A stretch of 64,000 bases of DNA from Cryobacterium algoritolerans (GCF_004402785.1 NZ_SOFP01000009.1:62001-126000); one strand, 5' to 3'. Shown: positions 1 through 7,300, numbered from the stretch's first letter. Numbers and translations are program-made. The notes: a model not told the origin generated them from the letters alone.

Positions 1-1251
1 TTCGTGACGGGGAACACTCCGATCACCGCGGCAGATCTCAACCATCTCGAACAGGGTGTCGCGGACGTCGACATCACCAACCCGGCATCTCCGGCCGCAA
101 TCCTGCAATCAGCCACGTATGCAGCACGCACGGCGCTGCTCCCGAGCATCACGCCTAGGCTCATGGCATCTCCCCCGACCGTGCTCGTGACCAATGATAC
201 GAGCGGCGGGACTACGGTCCCCACGCCCAAGACCCTGCCAGGGCAGAGCTACACGTCAATCCTGGCTAACGACCTCACCGCGTACCTTCCGCTGGGGGTG
301 GGCTCGACGCCACCAACACCCGGAAGTTCAACTCTCGGTCCGTACACTGCTGTCTGGTCCCCGTCCAGCGCGGGCAGCCCGCAGATCGTTCGTCCCAGCT
401 TCCTGTTCGATGGAACTATCTTCTCCCTGACTCTTCGCCAGTTCGCTAGCAATCAGTTCCGCATCATGGTTGACGGGGAGTATGTCACGCAGTACCCCGT
501 GACACTGGGCGGTGTGAGTAACAGCTACTCAGAGGTGAAAGCGACTTTCGCCACGCGCGCGGTACGCCGAATCACTGTCGAACTTTGCGGGACAAACGAC
601 CTCTTCCTCGGGATCAACTTTCAGGTCAACGACACGGTTCGCGCTCTTGCCGCCCCGAAGCGGCGGCTCGTGGCGGTCGGGGACTCGTACTTCGGCGGCG
701 GCGGTACACCGCCACTCGGGACGTGTGTCTCGTACATGGCGCAGGCCCTCGGCTTTCAGGACTTCGTGAACGCGGGGGTCGGCTCGACCGGCTGGCTCGC
801 TGCTGGCTCGTACACCAACATTGCGGCCCGCTTACAAACGGACGTGATCGCCCACAACCCAACTGACGTGATCATCGCGCTGGGCCATAACGACACCGGA
901 TTCACAAACGCTGCCATCACCGCGCAGGTGCAAGCCGTCCTCGCATCTATCCGCGCGGCGCTGCCGAATCTCCGATCGCTCGTCGTCACCGGTCCCCTGT
1001 TCGCCGGGGCCACACCGGGCGTCTACGCCGCCATGAGTACCGCCATAGCTGCTGGCTGCGTGGCCTCGGGGGCGACATTCGTGGACACTGTCCCCGTGCC
1101 GATCTTCACTGGTCAGGGTCGGGTCGGTGCAACGACGGGCATTGGCAACAGCGACCTCTACATCACCTCGGACGGCACACATCCCAACGATGCAGGGTCG
1201 GCGTGGCTGGGAGCCTCACTGGCACGCAACATCGCCGCCGCCCTCGTGTAA
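1..1251 (+). CDS. Phage tail/fibre protein with C-terminal SGNH hydrolase domain (5' partial)
   Basis: The frame is open to the left edge, so the gene probably begins upstream; the first in-frame start codon is GTG at 4. Counting from that GTG, the N-terminal 60 residues contain the phage-tail style segment TAADLNHLEQGVADV. Residues about 85-210 look like a beta-rich carrier region. Residues 220-415 are an SGNH/GDSL esterase domain: block I GDSY (226-229), block III GHND (294-297), and a C-terminal block with Asp390 and His393 in SDGTHPND. Tail-associated SGNH domains in actinophages are thought to de-esterify surface polysaccharide; the substrate is not visible here. It is the only recognisable virion gene in the window and marks the end of the late region. 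Confidence 0.8.
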   Translation, partial: FVTGNTPITAADLNHLEQGVADVDITNPASPAAILQSATYAARTALLPSITPRLMASPPTVLVTNDTSGGTTVPTPKTLPGQSYTSILANDLTAYLPLGVGSTPPTPGSSTLGPYTAVWSPSSAGSPQIVRPSFLFDGTIFSLTLRQFASNQFRIMVDGEYVTQYPVTLGGVSNSYSEVKATFATRAVRRITVELCGTNDLFLGINFQVNDTVRALAAPKRRLVAVGDSYFGGGGTPPLGTCVSYMAQALGFQDFVNAGVGSTGWLAAGSYTNIAARLQTDVIAHNPTDVIIALGHNDTGFTNAAITAQVQAVLASIRAALPNLRSLVVTGPLFAGATPGVYAAMSTAIAAGCVASGATFVDTVPVPIFTGQGRVGATTGIGNSDLYITSDGTHPNDAGSAWLGASLARNIAAALV

Positions 1252-1303
1252 CCCCTGCTATCCGACCCAAATAGCAGGATCACCCTGCAGATAGGCACCA
1301 CAA

Positions 1304-1576
1304 ATGACTGATGACCTGCTCAAGCGGGCGAAGAGACAGCGCGCCAGGGCGGCAGAGTCCGCAGCTGCCATGGACGCCGACTGGTACGTCGAGGAAGAAC
1401 GCAAGATAGACTCCCTCGGCCTCACGGAAGCCGAGCGGCAGAAGGCCAAGGCGAACCTCATGGGGGATCTGGTCCGGCGGCACAAGCGCTCGGAGGGCCG
1501 CGCGAAGAGGGACAACACGCCGGCCAAGCTGCTCGAGCGTGACATCAAGTTGAAGGGGTCGAGTCATGGCCGGTAG
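1304..1576 (+). CDS. Small charged phage protein, function unknown
   Basis: A 90-residue protein, rich in Lys, Arg, Glu and Ala, predicted almost entirely helical, with no membrane segment. I do not recognise a family. It is the first of three tightly coupled small genes after the tail gene: its last 11 bases overlap the next gene. The overlap chain and shared direction support real coding. Similar short helical proteins follow tail genes in many actinophages without a known role. Confidence 0.6.
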   Translation: MTDDLLKRAKRQRARAAESAAAMDADWYVEEERKIDSLGLTEAERQKAKANLMGDLVRRHKRSEGRAKRDNTPAKLLERDIKLKGSSHGR

Positions 1577-1874
1577 GTCGAAGAGTCCGGAAGGCCTTCA
1601 GGGTCGCGCGAGCCGTGCCCGGGGGAGCGCTGTGGGTGCGTCAAACCGTGAGGCGCTCGCCTGGCACAAGGAGGAAATGGCGAAGCTCGAGGCGCAGGAG
1701 CTCACGCCCGATGAGCTGCGAGTGGCCACCCGAGCCCTGCTCCTCGCCTTTGGGCATCGTATGGCGAAGGGCGCCCGCCAAGCTAAGTCTCAGAACTCAG
1801 TACAAGCGGTGCTGACCCGCGAGGTGGCAGCGGAGATCGCACGTGAGCACCAGTCGGAGATGCTTCGACCGTGA
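1566..1874 (+). CDS. Small phage protein, function unknown
   Basis: A 102-residue basic protein starting at ATG 1566 inside the end of the previous gene. The first 30 residues are Arg/Ser/Gly-rich and probably disordered; the rest is helical (region around KEEMAKLEAQELTPDELRVA). No family recognised. Its stop overlaps the GTG of the next gene in a GTGA junction, so translation of the trio is probably coupled. Confidence 0.6.
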   Translation: MAGRSKSPEGLQGRASRARGSAVGASNREALAWHKEEMAKLEAQELTPDELRVATRALLLAFGHRMAKGARQAKSQNSVQAVLTREVAAEIAREHQSEMLRP

Positions 1875-2188
1875 GCCGCGGGGGAGTCGTGCGTGAGTGG
1901 CCGGCATCGTCTGACAATGAGGCATGGGCGGCCCTGGCGAATGAGGCGATGCAGTTGGAGACCCTCGGCGCCGACCGTGCTGAGAACGACGCCTGGCTGA
2001 CCACCATACACGCTCTCGTCGCTGAGCACCTCGACTACGTCACCTTCACCGAGCGTCGCATGGCCGCGCTGAAGGCGAGGATCCGGGGGCGGAAGCTCGC
2101 GCAAACAAACCTGCGCTACAAATACGGGATCAAGGAGCGGAGCATTCGGCTCGTGCGTCGTGACACGATGAGGTTCTTGCTGAGGTAA
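1871..2188 (+). CDS. Small phage protein, function unknown
   Basis: A 105-residue protein starting with GTG 1871 (GTGA overlap with the preceding stop). The N-terminal two thirds are acidic and helical; the C-terminal 35 residues are strongly basic (the segment KARIRGRKLAQTNLRYKYG and the Arg-rich tail), which could bind nucleic acid. That is inference from charge only. It is the last gene of the three-gene chain; the 60-bp gap that follows separates it from the DUF6941 operon. Confidence 0.55.
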   Translation: MSRGGVVREWPASSDNEAWAALANEAMQLETLGADRAENDAWLTTIHALVAEHLDYVTFTERRMAALKARIRGRKLAQTNLRYKYGIKERSIRLVRRDTMRFLLR

Positions 2189-2248
2189 ACGCGCCAAAGG
2201 CCACCGTCTCGCCGTCGATCGGTTCGAGCACAGCGATATGCTCCCCAC

Positions 2249-2644
2249 ATGGCTGAACTTGATTATGCATTTCTGGCTGACTACGCGCAGATCGAGGGCG
2301 GAAAGATATCAGCGCTCGGCGCCAGCTACACCCATGCAATTGTCCCGAGCTTCCCGACTGCATGGATTACCACGGTCGCTGGTCGAATCCGCGCCGATGA
2401 GTCCGAGGGGCCGGTGGATCTGGGAATCAAGATCCTCCCTCCGGACAAGTCATACGAGATCGGCGTATCTGGACCGATAGAGCCGGGCCCCGACGTTCGC
2501 CCGTATGATGGGAAGATCGGTCTGCTTTTCACCGTCACCGCGCAAGTGCCGCTGACGTCGCCTGGCCTGTACGAGGTTCTGATCTTCATAGGCGGCGAGC
2601 AGGTGCGGCGTCTGGCATTCAACGTCGAACTTGCGTCGCAGTGA
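2249..2644 (+). CDS. DUF6941 family protein
   Basis: A 131-residue protein that opens with ELDYAFLADYAQIEGGKISALGAS, shown here only by its key residues: the LDYAFLADYA start and the later ALGASYTH. This opening is typical of the DUF6941 family, found in actinobacterial chromosomes, prophages and mobile elements; its biochemical role is not known. The rest alternates predicted strands (IKILPPDKSYEIGVSG, LYEVLIFIGGEQVRRLAFNVEL), suggesting a small beta-sandwich. Its stop overlaps the GTG of the DUF4258 gene (GTGA), so the three genes 2249-3212 form one translationally coupled unit. Confidence 0.7.
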   Translation: MAELDYAFLADYAQIEGGKISALGASYTHAIVPSFPTAWITTVAGRIRADESEGPVDLGIKILPPDKSYEIGVSGPIEPGPDVRPYDGKIGLLFTVTAQVPLTSPGLYEVLIFIGGEQVRRLAFNVELASQ

Positions 2645-2883
2645 GATACCGGGTCACAGCGCACTACCTGATGCGAATGAAGCAACGGAACATTACAACC
2701 GACCAGGTTGACGAAGCACTCGCCAATATCGTGTCTACATGGCCGACTCCTGAGGACTCCACGTGCATTACGGGAAGAACTGCTGGAGGCCGGCTGTTAG
2801 TCATTTGGGTAGTGGGTTCCAAATGGCCACAATCGGATACACTCACGATCAAGAGCACGGCATGGAAGGATGAGGAGCAATGA
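2641..2883 (+). CDS. DUF4258-like small protein, possible toxin-type partner
   Basis: An 80-residue protein starting with GTG 2641. The N-terminus (YRVTAHYLMRMKQRNIT) has the HxxxRMxxRxI pattern of DUF4258 proteins, a RelE/ParE-like fold group often annotated as toxin-like. A central loop holds STCITGRTAGGRLLVIWVV. It overlaps the upstream DUF6941 stop by GTGA and the downstream DUF2283 start by ATGA. DUF4258 next to DUF2283 is a recurrent gene pair suggestive of a toxin-antitoxin or regulatory module; activity here is inferred. Confidence 0.65.
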   Translation: MRYRVTAHYLMRMKQRNITTDQVDEALANIVSTWPTPEDSTCITGRTAGGRLLVIWVVGSKWPQSDTLTIKSTAWKDEEQ

Positions 2884-3212
2884 CAACGTCACGCTTCAAG
2901 GTCTCGATCGACATCGAGGCTAACGCCGCATACATTGCGATGTCCGATGAGCCGGTCGCTTCGACGAAGCATGTCACTGACGTGGTTCTGGTCGACTTGG
3001 ACGCGATGAACGTCGTCGTTGGCATCGAAGTTCTTCGCATCGATGGCGAAATTCCTTTCCAGCGACTCATCGACGAATTCCACGTCCACAGCAAGGACGT
3101 CGAGCTGTTGCGTCTCCTTCGTCCGAACGTCGGAGCGGCTTTCTCCCTTCATCACGGGACCGACGGGGTTGCCGCCCCGGCGCGAAGCGGAGTGCTCGTC
3201 AGCACAAAGTGA
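2880..3212 (+). CDS. DUF2283 family protein, possible antitoxin-type partner
   Basis: A 110-residue protein with the DUF2283 pattern: an N-terminal strand and acidic turn (KVSIDIEANAAYIAMSDEPV), then VVLVDLDAMNVVVGIEVL, where the D-x-D-x-x-x-x-VGIE element is the family signature. ATG 2880 overlaps the DUF4258 stop by ATGA. DUF2283 partners are commonly small acidic proteins encoded beside DUF4258. The last 30 residues are extra relative to the short family members and look disordered. Confidence 0.65.
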   Translation: MTTSRFKVSIDIEANAAYIAMSDEPVASTKHVTDVVLVDLDAMNVVVGIEVLRIDGEIPFQRLIDEFHVHSKDVELLRLLRPNVGAAFSLHHGTDGVAAPARSGVLVSTK

Positions 3213-3240
3213 CGGCCGGACTTGCAGGCAAACTGAGCGA

Positions 3241-3762
3241 CTAAAGGTACGGCGCCCACTTCGCAAACGTCATGCTGAGCACTCGCATGGAGATCTCCAT
3301 GCTGCCGCTCAGGCCGGCGCACTCTGGCGCTGCCGTGGCGTTGCATGAGTCCTGCCAAGCTTGGCCGGCGGCGGCTGCGTCGTGTGCCAGCCCGGCCGTG
3401 GAGGCGTAGAGACCGCTGATCTCCGCGGGAGGTGTGTCCTTGCCCGCCCCGGTACCTAGAGTCATGCTGATTGTGCTCGCGATCATCGAGCCTTCGAGGA
3501 GTTCACCCCGGCACGGCGACGTCGAACCATCCGAACCCGAGCACTGGTCCTTGTCCCACTTCGTCTGCCACCGGTCGAGCGTGTCTTTCTGGCCAGCCAC
3601 GACTGAGTCCCATTGGCTGACGGACGCCTCGGTCGAGTATGGAGTCGGCGTCGCTGTGGCCGCTGCGGGCGCCGAGGGAGTCGAGGTGCACCCGGTGAAT
3701 GCGAGGGCGATGAGACCGGCGAGGATGATGACGGGCGGGCGAGCAAGAGATGGCACTGGCAT
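3241..3762 (-). CDS. Putative secreted lipoprotein of the prophage
   Basis: A 173-residue protein with a basic start, a hydrophobic stretch (VIILAGLIALAFTGC) and a lipobox-like Cys at about residue 25, followed by a Ser/Thr/Pro/Ala linker. The mature part is helical with four further Cys residues that could form two disulfides. It runs opposite to the operon on its right flank and so probably has its own promoter, as expected of a lysogenic-conversion (moron) gene. No family is recognised. Phage lipoproteins sometimes block superinfection; nothing here proves that. Confidence 0.65.
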   Translation of the reverse strand: MPVPSLARPPVIILAGLIALAFTGCTSTPSAPAAATATPTPYSTEASVSQWDSVVAGQKDTLDRWQTKWDKDQCSGSDGSTSPCRGELLEGSMIASTISMTLGTGAGKDTPPAEISGLYASTAGLAHDAAAAGQAWQDSCNATAAPECAGLSGSMEISMRVLSMTFAKWAPYL

Positions 3763-3881
3763 GGTTCCCCCTGGACTGTTAGTCGCAGGCTAGCGCGGAC
3801 CAGTGACGGGTGAGAAGGCGCAGGAGACCCCCAGAGAGGGCGTGATGAAGCTTGGGTGACGCTGGGTCGCTGTGGCCGCGT

Positions 3882-4262
3882 TCAGGCGCTCAGGGCGTCC
3901 ATGCGGTCAGCGAGGGACCGCAGCCACGCCGGGAAGGCCTCGTACTTGTCGGCTGCCGCGCGGAACTCGGCCGCGGTCATCTCGCCGTCGCCAGCGAAGT
4001 GGATTGCCCCCAGGACCGGATCGCCGTTCGTGAACGCTGAGATGTCCGCCTGGACTATGCCGTCGTCGAACGTCTCCGACACGACCTCATGACGCCACTC
4101 CGCGGGGTTCGGGCTGTTGTCGTGCCCGACGCCGCTACATCCCTCGAACTCGCACGGCATTGCCATGGCGGCCTGATCCCAATCGGGACCCCACGCCTTC
4201 GCGAGTCGCCGCCTGGTCTCCGCCGCAGCGTCGTCGTCGGGACTGGCAGTGATCTCGTCCAT
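3882..4262 (-). CDS. Phage hypothetical acidic protein
   Basis: A 126-residue protein. I chose ATG 4262 because AAAAGGAATGCC lies directly upstream; the longer frame to 4352 would run into the region before the divergent helix-turn-helix gene. It is acidic (MDEITASPDDDAAAETRRR start) and has a Cys-x4-Cys pair (MPCEFEGCSG) plus a His that might bind metal. The C-terminal part is helical. No family recognised. Confidence 0.55.
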   Translation of the reverse strand: MDEITASPDDDAAAETRRRLAKAWGPDWDQAAMAMPCEFEGCSGVGHDNSPNPAEWRHEVVSETFDDGIVQADISAFTNGDPVLGAIHFAGDGEMTAAEFRAAADKYEAFPAWLRSLADRMDALSA

Positions 4263-4366
4263 GGCATTCCTTTTGCTTCGCAGGGCCGTTCGGTAGTCTC
4301 CGCGACCAACTCTGAGTCGTGTGGGGCCTGAATGCAAGGCTGTCGGCGTCACCTATGCTGACCGCC

Positions 4367-4687
4367 ATGAGACACGCGGCAAGCCCCGGGGCCCTACTCG
4401 AAGACGCCATCCGACAGATCGTCCGGGAGGAGGTGCGCGCGGCGCTGGCCGACGCGGAGAGAATTCGCGGCGCGACGACGCCAGTCCGGGCACCTCGATT
4501 CGGATCAGGTCCTCAGGCCCTCACGCCGGAAGACGTCAGCGCGAAAACGGGCGTCGCCGTTCAGACCCTCTACAACTGGCGCCACCTCCGCAAGGGCCCT
4601 CGTTCCTTCAAGCTCGGCCGGCTCGTCCGCTACTTCGAATCCGACGTAGACGAATGGATCGCGGCACAGCCTAGAAAGCTGCCCTGA
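4367..4687 (+). CDS. Helix-turn-helix (excisionase-type) DNA-binding protein
   Basis: From ATG 4367 the product has 106 residues. The N-terminus holds a short helix, IRQIVREEVRAAL, and the C-terminal 55 residues are a MerR/Xis-type winged helix: TPEDVSAKTGVAVQTLYNWR followed by LGRLVRYFESDVDEWI. This is the HTH_17 pattern of phage excisionases and small regulators. The start is uncertain: ATG 4355 and GTG 4319 are in frame and none has a strong ribosome site. It is paralogous to the next gene in both the N-terminal helix and the HTH. Confidence 0.7.
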   Translation: MRHAASPGALLEDAIRQIVREEVRAALADAERIRGATTPVRAPRFGSGPQALTPEDVSAKTGVAVQTLYNWRHLRKGPRSFKLGRLVRYFESDVDEWIAAQPRKLP

Positions 4688-4714
4688 GGTGCTCGACCTC
4701 GTAGCGTCTGGACA

Positions 4715-5077
4715 ATGAGTCGACTATCCAATCCCTATCCAGCAACTATCGAATTCCTTATCCGCGAGATGGTGCGTGAGGAAGTTCGGAGCGCGCTGGA
4801 TAGAGAGTGGATACGGATTCTGGATAGAGAGTCGATAAATATCGGACAAGGAATCGTCACTCGCGACCCGCGACAGCTCTACTCGGTTGCGGCTGTCGCC
4901 GACCTCCTCGAGATGTCCAAGGTCTGGGTCTACAAACAGATCAGGGAGGGCAAGCTTCCCGTCGTGGAGTTCGGCGACACACGGCCGCATCAACGGATCC
5001 GCGCGACCGACCTGGAGGACTTCATCAGCGACCACATGGTCCGCCGAGGAGAGAACACGTCGGGGGTTACTCGCTGA
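4715..5077 (+). CDS. Helix-turn-helix (excisionase-type) DNA-binding protein, paralogue of its neighbour
   Basis: A 120-residue protein. Residues 10-28 (IEFLIREMVREEVRSALDR) match the N-terminal helix of the upstream gene, and residues 53-110 are an HTH_17 winged helix (LYSVAAVADLLEMSKVWVYK, then RIRATDLEDFI). One of the pair may be the prophage excisionase and the other a repressor-like regulator; the sequence does not say which. Its first 45 codons contain a symmetrical array of hexamer repeats (see the repeat entry), which could be the binding site of either protein. Confidence 0.7.
   Translation: MSRLSNPYPATIEFLIREMVREEVRSALDREWIRILDRESINIGQGIVTRDPRQLYSVAAVADLLEMSKVWVYKQIREGKLPVVEFGDTRPHQRIRATDLEDFISDHMVRRGENTSGVTR
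4725..4837. repeat. Symmetrical array of TATCSR hexamers, four per orientation
   Basis: TATCCA or a one-base variant occurs at 4725, 4736, 4747 and 4759, and the reverse complement TGGATA/TCGATA at 4797, 4808, 4821 and 4832. Spacing is 11, 11, 12 and then 11, 13, 11 bp, close to one DNA helical turn. Spacings of 11 and 13 are not multiples of three, so the array does not come from a repeated peptide although it lies in a coding region. It looks like a cooperative protein-binding site such as an operator or recombination-directionality arm sites. Confidence 0.6.
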
Positions 5078-5119
5078 GTGAGTACCCTTCGCGCTCACGC
5101 GGCGCCGGCGGCTCGATGA

Positions 5120-5148
5120 CGATGACCTACGCACTACGGAGGTCATCG
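5120..5148. promoter_or_regulatory. 9-bp inverted repeat downstream of the HTH gene (terminator or operator)
   Basis: CGATGACCT (5120-5128) and AGGTCATCG (5140-5148) form a perfect 9-bp stem with an 11-nt loop, 43 bp after the HTH gene. No T-run follows, so a protein site or a factor-dependent terminator are both possible. Just beyond, CGTTCGAC occurs twice 11 bp apart (from 5158 and 5169). The rest of 5078-5367 shows no convincing gene. Confidence 0.4.
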
Positions 5149-5367
5149 ACTCGCGAACGTTCGACAGCCGTTCGACCCGGGCAAGGACGGCGGTGGCAGA
5201 GCCTGACAGGCCGAGCTGGTAGGACTGACGCACCCGCGTACGCCTCACCCGCGTGCGCGTAGGCGTGACCGGGCGCCGTGCTCAGTCCCGCAACGGGTGC
5301 TCTGTGCCTGTCCTGTGGGCTTCTGGGGGACGTGCGAGCTTGCGCATGGTGGGACAAGCTGCGCGGC

Positions 5368-5724
5368 TCAGCGGTACACGCCGTTGTGGTGTCGGGTGAC
5401 GTTGTAGAGGGCGTAGCTGAGTCGCTTCTCTCGTTTCGTGGGCGTCCCGTCGGCTTTCGAGGTCCCGGGGAGTGCGGCGTACCGCTCAAAGAGCTCCTGC
5501 TCTCGGTCTACGCGCTGGGCCCACATGTCGATCTGGTGGCAGCGGGTCGCGTCTGCGGTCATCAGGGTGTTCTCGAAGCCGAGCCCTCGCTCACGGGCGA
5601 TCTTGGAGACCACTCCAGGGGACACGTTGAAGTGTCGGGCGATCTCGTTGCGTCCCCACTTCATCGCGATGTGGTCGCCGATGCTCACCCTAACCTCGGG
5701 GGAGAGCGGGGTTGTCGTCGGCAT
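5368..5724 (-). CDS. Phage helix-turn-helix protein
   Basis: A 118-residue protein with a clear homeodomain-like HTH at residues about 22-46 (KWGRNEIARHFNVSPGVVSK). The remainder is helical and basic and ends in RLSYALYNVTRHHNGVYR. Actinophages encode similar proteins as small regulators or terminase-small-subunit-like proteins; with no terminase beside it, a regulatory role is more likely. Transcription runs toward the HTH pair. Confidence 0.6.
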   Translation of the reverse strand: MPTTTPLSPEVRVSIGDHIAMKWGRNEIARHFNVSPGVVSKIARERGLGFENTLMTADATRCHQIDMWAQRVDREQELFERYAALPGTSKADGTPTKREKRLSYALYNVTRHHNGVYR

Positions 5725-5828
5725 GCCTCCACGCTATCCCGGGCGACCGACATCAGCGGTGCCAATTCGTGTCGGCGCGCACGTCGCTCATCCGCGCCAT
5801 GCTTGCCGCTGGCGTAGCCTGACGACCA

Positions 5829-5881
5829 TGAGCAGAATCTTCGTCCCCAGTACCATTTCAGGGGAGCCCCTAAATTGGTGA
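5829..5881 (+). CDS. Possible 17-codon leader peptide
   Basis: ATG 5829 opens a 17-codon frame (MSRIFVPSTISGEPLNW) whose TGA (5879-5881) overlaps the GTG (5878) of the next gene as GTGA. AGGGGAGCCCCT at the end of the leader can fold on itself, and the AGGGG part is also the likely ribosome site of the downstream gene. Translating the leader could therefore open the downstream site. No ribosome site is obvious for the leader, so it may be chance. Confidence 0.3.
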
Positions 5882-6138
5882 GCGGCTACCTGCCTCCCAA
5901 CGGTGCGCAAATTCAGTACTCGCTCCCGGCCTATCACGGCGCCGCAGATCGGGCAGCGGGGGATCAGCTCGAGCTCTTGCAGCACCTGGAGGATGCGCTG
6001 CGCGCAGGTCTGGAGATCGCCGAGCAGACACGAGCCGATGCTGCTCGATCGGAACGCCATTCGAGGATCATCGCCTGGTGCTCGTTTAGCCTCGCTGTCG
6101 CATCGCTCGCCGCGGCCGTTGTCGCCATCTTCGTCTAG
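5878..6138 (+). CDS. Small phage membrane protein with C-terminal transmembrane helix
   Basis: The product is 86 residues from GTG 5878, preceded by AGGGG at about 12 bp. Residues 1-30 are polar, 30-60 form an amphipathic acidic helix (DQLELLQHLEDALRAGLEIA), and the last 24 residues are one transmembrane helix (IIAWCSFSLAVASLAAAVVA). The layout fits a membrane-anchored phage accessory protein. A single-span holin or superinfection-exclusion protein are options. No family recognised. Confidence 0.5.
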   Translation: MSGYLPPNGAQIQYSLPAYHGAADRAAGDQLELLQHLEDALRAGLEIAEQTRADAARSERHSRIIAWCSFSLAVASLAAAVVAIFV

Positions 6139-6239
6139 TCGTCTGCGCGCCCCTGGCGAGGTGTCCCCCCACCGAAACCCCACAACTCCCCACAATTCAA
6201 ACGTGGTCCAAGAATCGAAGCACCCTCAAAAACGTTGAT

Positions 6240-6313
6240 ATTCCGGGGTTGTGCAGAGTTTCCCGCGTCATTCCGGGGCTGTTTAGCGGGTTCGAATCCC
6301 TCACTTGCCACCC
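6240..6313. other. Prophage attachment site at a duplicated tRNA 3' end
   Basis: GGGTTCGAATCCCTCACTTGCCACCC (6288-6313; longer than shown key parts GGTTCGAATCCC and TTGCCA) is the T-loop and acceptor 3' strand of a tRNA gene, but no 5' half exists nearby. It therefore marks the far edge of an element integrated into a tRNA; the complete tRNA should lie at the other end, beyond position 1. Upstream, ATTCCGGGG(T/C)TGT occurs at 6240 and 6270, exactly 30 bp apart, as expected for integrase arm sites. Confidence 0.7.
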
Positions 6314-6342
6314 ACTCTTTGCGTGTCCCGTAGCGTTGGAGC

Positions 6343-7176
6343 ATGACCGCTCCCGCTTCGACCGAACTGCTCCGCCTGGCCCAGGACGTCGCCCTCGAAG
6401 CCGGTGAGCTCGCCCTGACCCGACGGGCTGCGGGGGTGCATGTCGCGGCCTCCAAGTCATCGCCAGAAGACGTGGTCACGGATGCCGACCGCGAGACCGA
6501 GGCACTTATCCGTCGCCGCCTGGCCGCCGCCAGGCCTCACGACGGATTCTTCGGTGAGGAATCCGCCGCGACACCCGGCAGCTCAGGTCTCACCTGGGTC
6601 ATCGACCCCATCGACGGCACCGTCAACTACCTCTACGGCATCCCGGCCTGGGCGGTCAGCATCGCCGTCGTTGAGGGCAACCCCGACCCGGCGACCTGGA
6701 CGACCCTGGCCGGCGCAGTGCGCAACCCCGCCGCCGACGAGCTCTTCAGTGCGGCGCCCGGGCACGGTGCATTCCTCGGCAAGCACAGGCTGCAGGTTCC
6801 CTCCGGCGTCCCCCTGTCGCTCGCGCTGCTCGGCACCGGTTTCTCCTACCAGGCCGTCCGCCGGGAGCGCCAGGCCGACGTCGTGCGGGGCCTGGTCGGC
6901 CAGGTGCGGGACATCCGCCGGATCGGCTCCGCCGCCCTCGATTTGTGCGGGGTGGCCGCCGGTCGGCTGAACCTCTACTACGAGCGCGGCCTGAACCCCT
7001 GGGATCATGCGGCAGGGGCGTTGGTCGCGCGCGAGGCCGGAGCCAGGGTCGGCGGGTTCGGCGACGACCGGGAGGGAATCGAGCTGCTGATTGCCGGCGC
7101 ACCCGACCTCTACGAGGTGTTTGAACCGATTCTTTCCGCACTCTTCGACCGGCACATGGACGAAGGCGGTCTGTGA
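6343..7176 (+). CDS. suhB: Inositol monophosphatase family phosphatase
   Basis: A 277-residue enzyme with the family metal and catalytic motifs: GEES at about residue 71, WVIDPIDGTVNY at about 86-97, and NPWDHAAGALVAREAG near 222. These bind the Mg ions that hydrolyse inositol-1-phosphate or related sugar phosphates such as histidinol phosphate or NAD(P) breakdown products; the exact substrate is not readable. ATG 6343 follows the att site by 30 bp, so the gene was next to the tRNA before integration. It appears monocistronic, with a terminator-like hairpin downstream. Confidence 0.85.
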   Translation: MTAPASTELLRLAQDVALEAGELALTRRAAGVHVAASKSSPEDVVTDADRETEALIRRRLAAARPHDGFFGEESAATPGSSGLTWVIDPIDGTVNYLYGIPAWAVSIAVVEGNPDPATWTTLAGAVRNPAADELFSAAPGHGAFLGKHRLQVPSGVPLSLALLGTGFSYQAVRRERQADVVRGLVGQVRDIRRIGSAALDLCGVAAGRLNLYYERGLNPWDHAAGALVAREAGARVGGFGDDREGIELLIAGAPDLYEVFEPILSALFDRHMDEGGL

Positions 7177-7281
7177 CGGCGACACGCCGCACGCATCCGC
7201 AGGATCCCGGGCGAGTCGCCACCGGCAGCGCACTGCCGGGAGCCTCCGTCGACAGGCCCCTGCACCCCCGTGTTCGGGTGT

Positions 7282-7300
7282 CATTCGGCCTCGCCGAATG
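7282..7300. terminator. Hairpin after suhB
   Basis: CATTCGGC (7282-7289) pairs perfectly with GCCGAATG (7293-7300) across a CTC loop. It sits 105 bp after the phosphatase stop and before the peptidase gene. No T-run follows, as is common in high-GC actinobacteria. Confidence 0.45.

Noticed and set aside
5230-5272. Repeats of ACCCGCGT/ACGCGGGT-like words as a possible CRISPR or origin
   Set aside because: Only two short imperfect copies with no spacers; not an array.
5127-5489. 120-residue Arg/Pro-rich frame on the minus strand
   Set aside because: Composition is typical of high-GC shadow frames, it overlaps the HTH gene at 5368-5724, and no ribosome site is seen.
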